NCBI GenBank assembly: GCA_030052745.1
Contig: JANBVO010000052.1
Coordinates: 1-64,000, forward strand
Source of the DNA: Pleurostoma richardsiae
Taxonomy: Eukaryota; Ascomycota; Sordariomycetes; Calosphaeriales; Pleurostomataceae
DNA length: 64,000 nt
Reading direction: 5' to 3'
Under the pieces are notes generated by a model, which searched no databases, was not told the origin of the DNA, and was given only the letters and a program-made list of their open reading frames with translations. The number at the start of each line of letters is the position of its first letter. Position 1 is the first letter of the stretch. Made by a program: the position numbers and the translations under genes. Shown here piece by piece: positions 63,317 to 64,000 of the stretch.

Positions 63317-64000
63317 ATGAGCCATTCTCAGCCCGATCCTCCCCAGGAAGGCCACGCTGCACTGGATGGCGTCTGGAAGCACTTCGGAGTCGATGCGCTG
63401 GCTAGGATTGATCGCACTTATCACTACGACCATCCGGAGCCACTTGAGCGTCTGAAACTCTCAGTATCCGAATTGGAAGTCGTGAAAGAAGCCATTCGAC
63501 ATATCAGGCTCTCTCTAGGTTTTACGGGGCAGAGGATCCCGTCTTTCCCGAGGCAGGACAGGGGCGAGGAGGACTGGGACTGGGCAACTTTCGTTGTGAA
63601 CAAGGCCCAATACCACAAAATTTTCAACGCAGTTACCAGAAGTCTACGGCTCCGACGGGATGGGCCGGGGCTTCGCTACGACTTCACTCCACATCCCGAC
63701 GGAATGCTGGCAGAACTGACCATCCGGCGGCCATGCCTGCTCCAGGGGCAATTCACCAGACTGGTGGAGATCATCATCTCGCGATGCCTCGGGCGGCTAA
63801 GGCGTACCAACTCCCAGTCCACGCCCCTCCAGTGTCAACTGGAGCGCGACCTGCCATGGCCAGCTCTGACGAAAGAGGGCACGCTCGCCTCGAGATACCC
63901 GTGTGCGACATTCGATGACAACCCCGGCTCCGACTTCTCACGCCCGGCTCGCTTCGTTCTCGAGGTCGGCATGGGCGAGAAGAGCAAAGTAATCCGCCGG
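63317..64000 (+). CDS. Partial gene running off the window
   Basis: An open frame of 228 codons from ATG 63317 (MSHSQPDPPQ) to the window end without a stop. N-terminal part VWKHFGVDALARIDRTYHYD and LSVSELEVVKEAIRHIRLSL; later PDGMLAELTIRRPCLLQGQF and DFSRPARFVLEVGMGEKSKV. The last stretch, F-V-L-E-V followed by a lysine after an acidic DDNPGSD, is loosely like the D...(V)EV core of fungal PD-(D/E)xK-type nuclease-like proteins, but this is weak. The 3' end and any introns lie outside. Confidence 0.6.
   Translation, partial: MSHSQPDPPQEGHAALDGVWKHFGVDALARIDRTYHYDHPEPLERLKLSVSELEVVKEAIRHIRLSLGFTGQRIPSFPRQDRGEEDWDWATFVVNKAQYHKIFNAVTRSLRLRRDGPGLRYDFTPHPDGMLAELTIRRPCLLQGQFTRLVEIIISRCLGRLRRTNSQSTPLQCQLERDLPWPALTKEGTLASRYPCATFDDNPGSDFSRPARFVLEVGMGEKSKVIRR

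Overview
The window is nuclear DNA of a filamentous ascomycete, most likely a Sordariomycete and perhaps Hypocreales. The evidence is short 45-90 nt introns with GTRNGT donors, CTGAC/CTAAC branch points and YAG acceptors, TATA boxes a little upstream of many first ATGs, and fungus-only families (WOPR, Zn2Cys6, the MedA-type N-terminal domain, fungal_trans, Est1-type). I found no rRNA, tRNA, CRISPR array, retroelement, transposase or tyrosine recombinase. Almost all gene models below were built by eye, joining exons where donor, acceptor and reading frame agree. None has been tested against transcripts or databases.

Layout. 0-9.4 kb: a C2H2-like protein, a 1007-aa protein with both a JmjC and a SET domain, an unknown protein, and a large Est1/Smg7-type gene. 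10.8-17.6 kb: two more C2H2-like paralogs, a hidden three-exon membrane protein, and a five-exon RING-like/patatin gene. 18.4-25.7 kb: an F-box protein, coiled-coil proteins, a secreted Cys-rich protein and small orphans. 26.4-38.9 kb: a nuclear-looking protein sharing a helical domain with the JmjC-SET protein, several coiled-coil orphans and a C2H2 factor. 39.9-45 kb: a Yap-like bZIP, a mini Zn2Cys6 protein, and a second Est1-type gene that is a segmental duplicate of the first (offset about 34.7 kb, same orientation). 46.7-58.1 kb: an acidic unknown, an LRR-like protein, a C2H2 factor, a WOPR regulator, a tail-anchored FHA protein and a small acidic protein. 58.9-64 kb: a fusion of a MedA-type N-terminal domain with a fungal_trans domain, a Skp1 paralog, and a gene running off the end.

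Taken together this is a regulator-dense, metabolism-poor region: chromatin modifiers, transcription factors of six classes, SCF parts (Skp1, F-box), phosphopeptide binding (FHA), Est1-type proteins and an NLR-like patatin. Duplicates of normally single-copy core regulators (Skp1, WOPR, MedA-type, Est1-type), together with orphans and a dispersed 40-bp palindromic repeat, resemble accessory-chromosome or subtelomeric islands. That interpretation is inference; the gene content is what the sequence shows.
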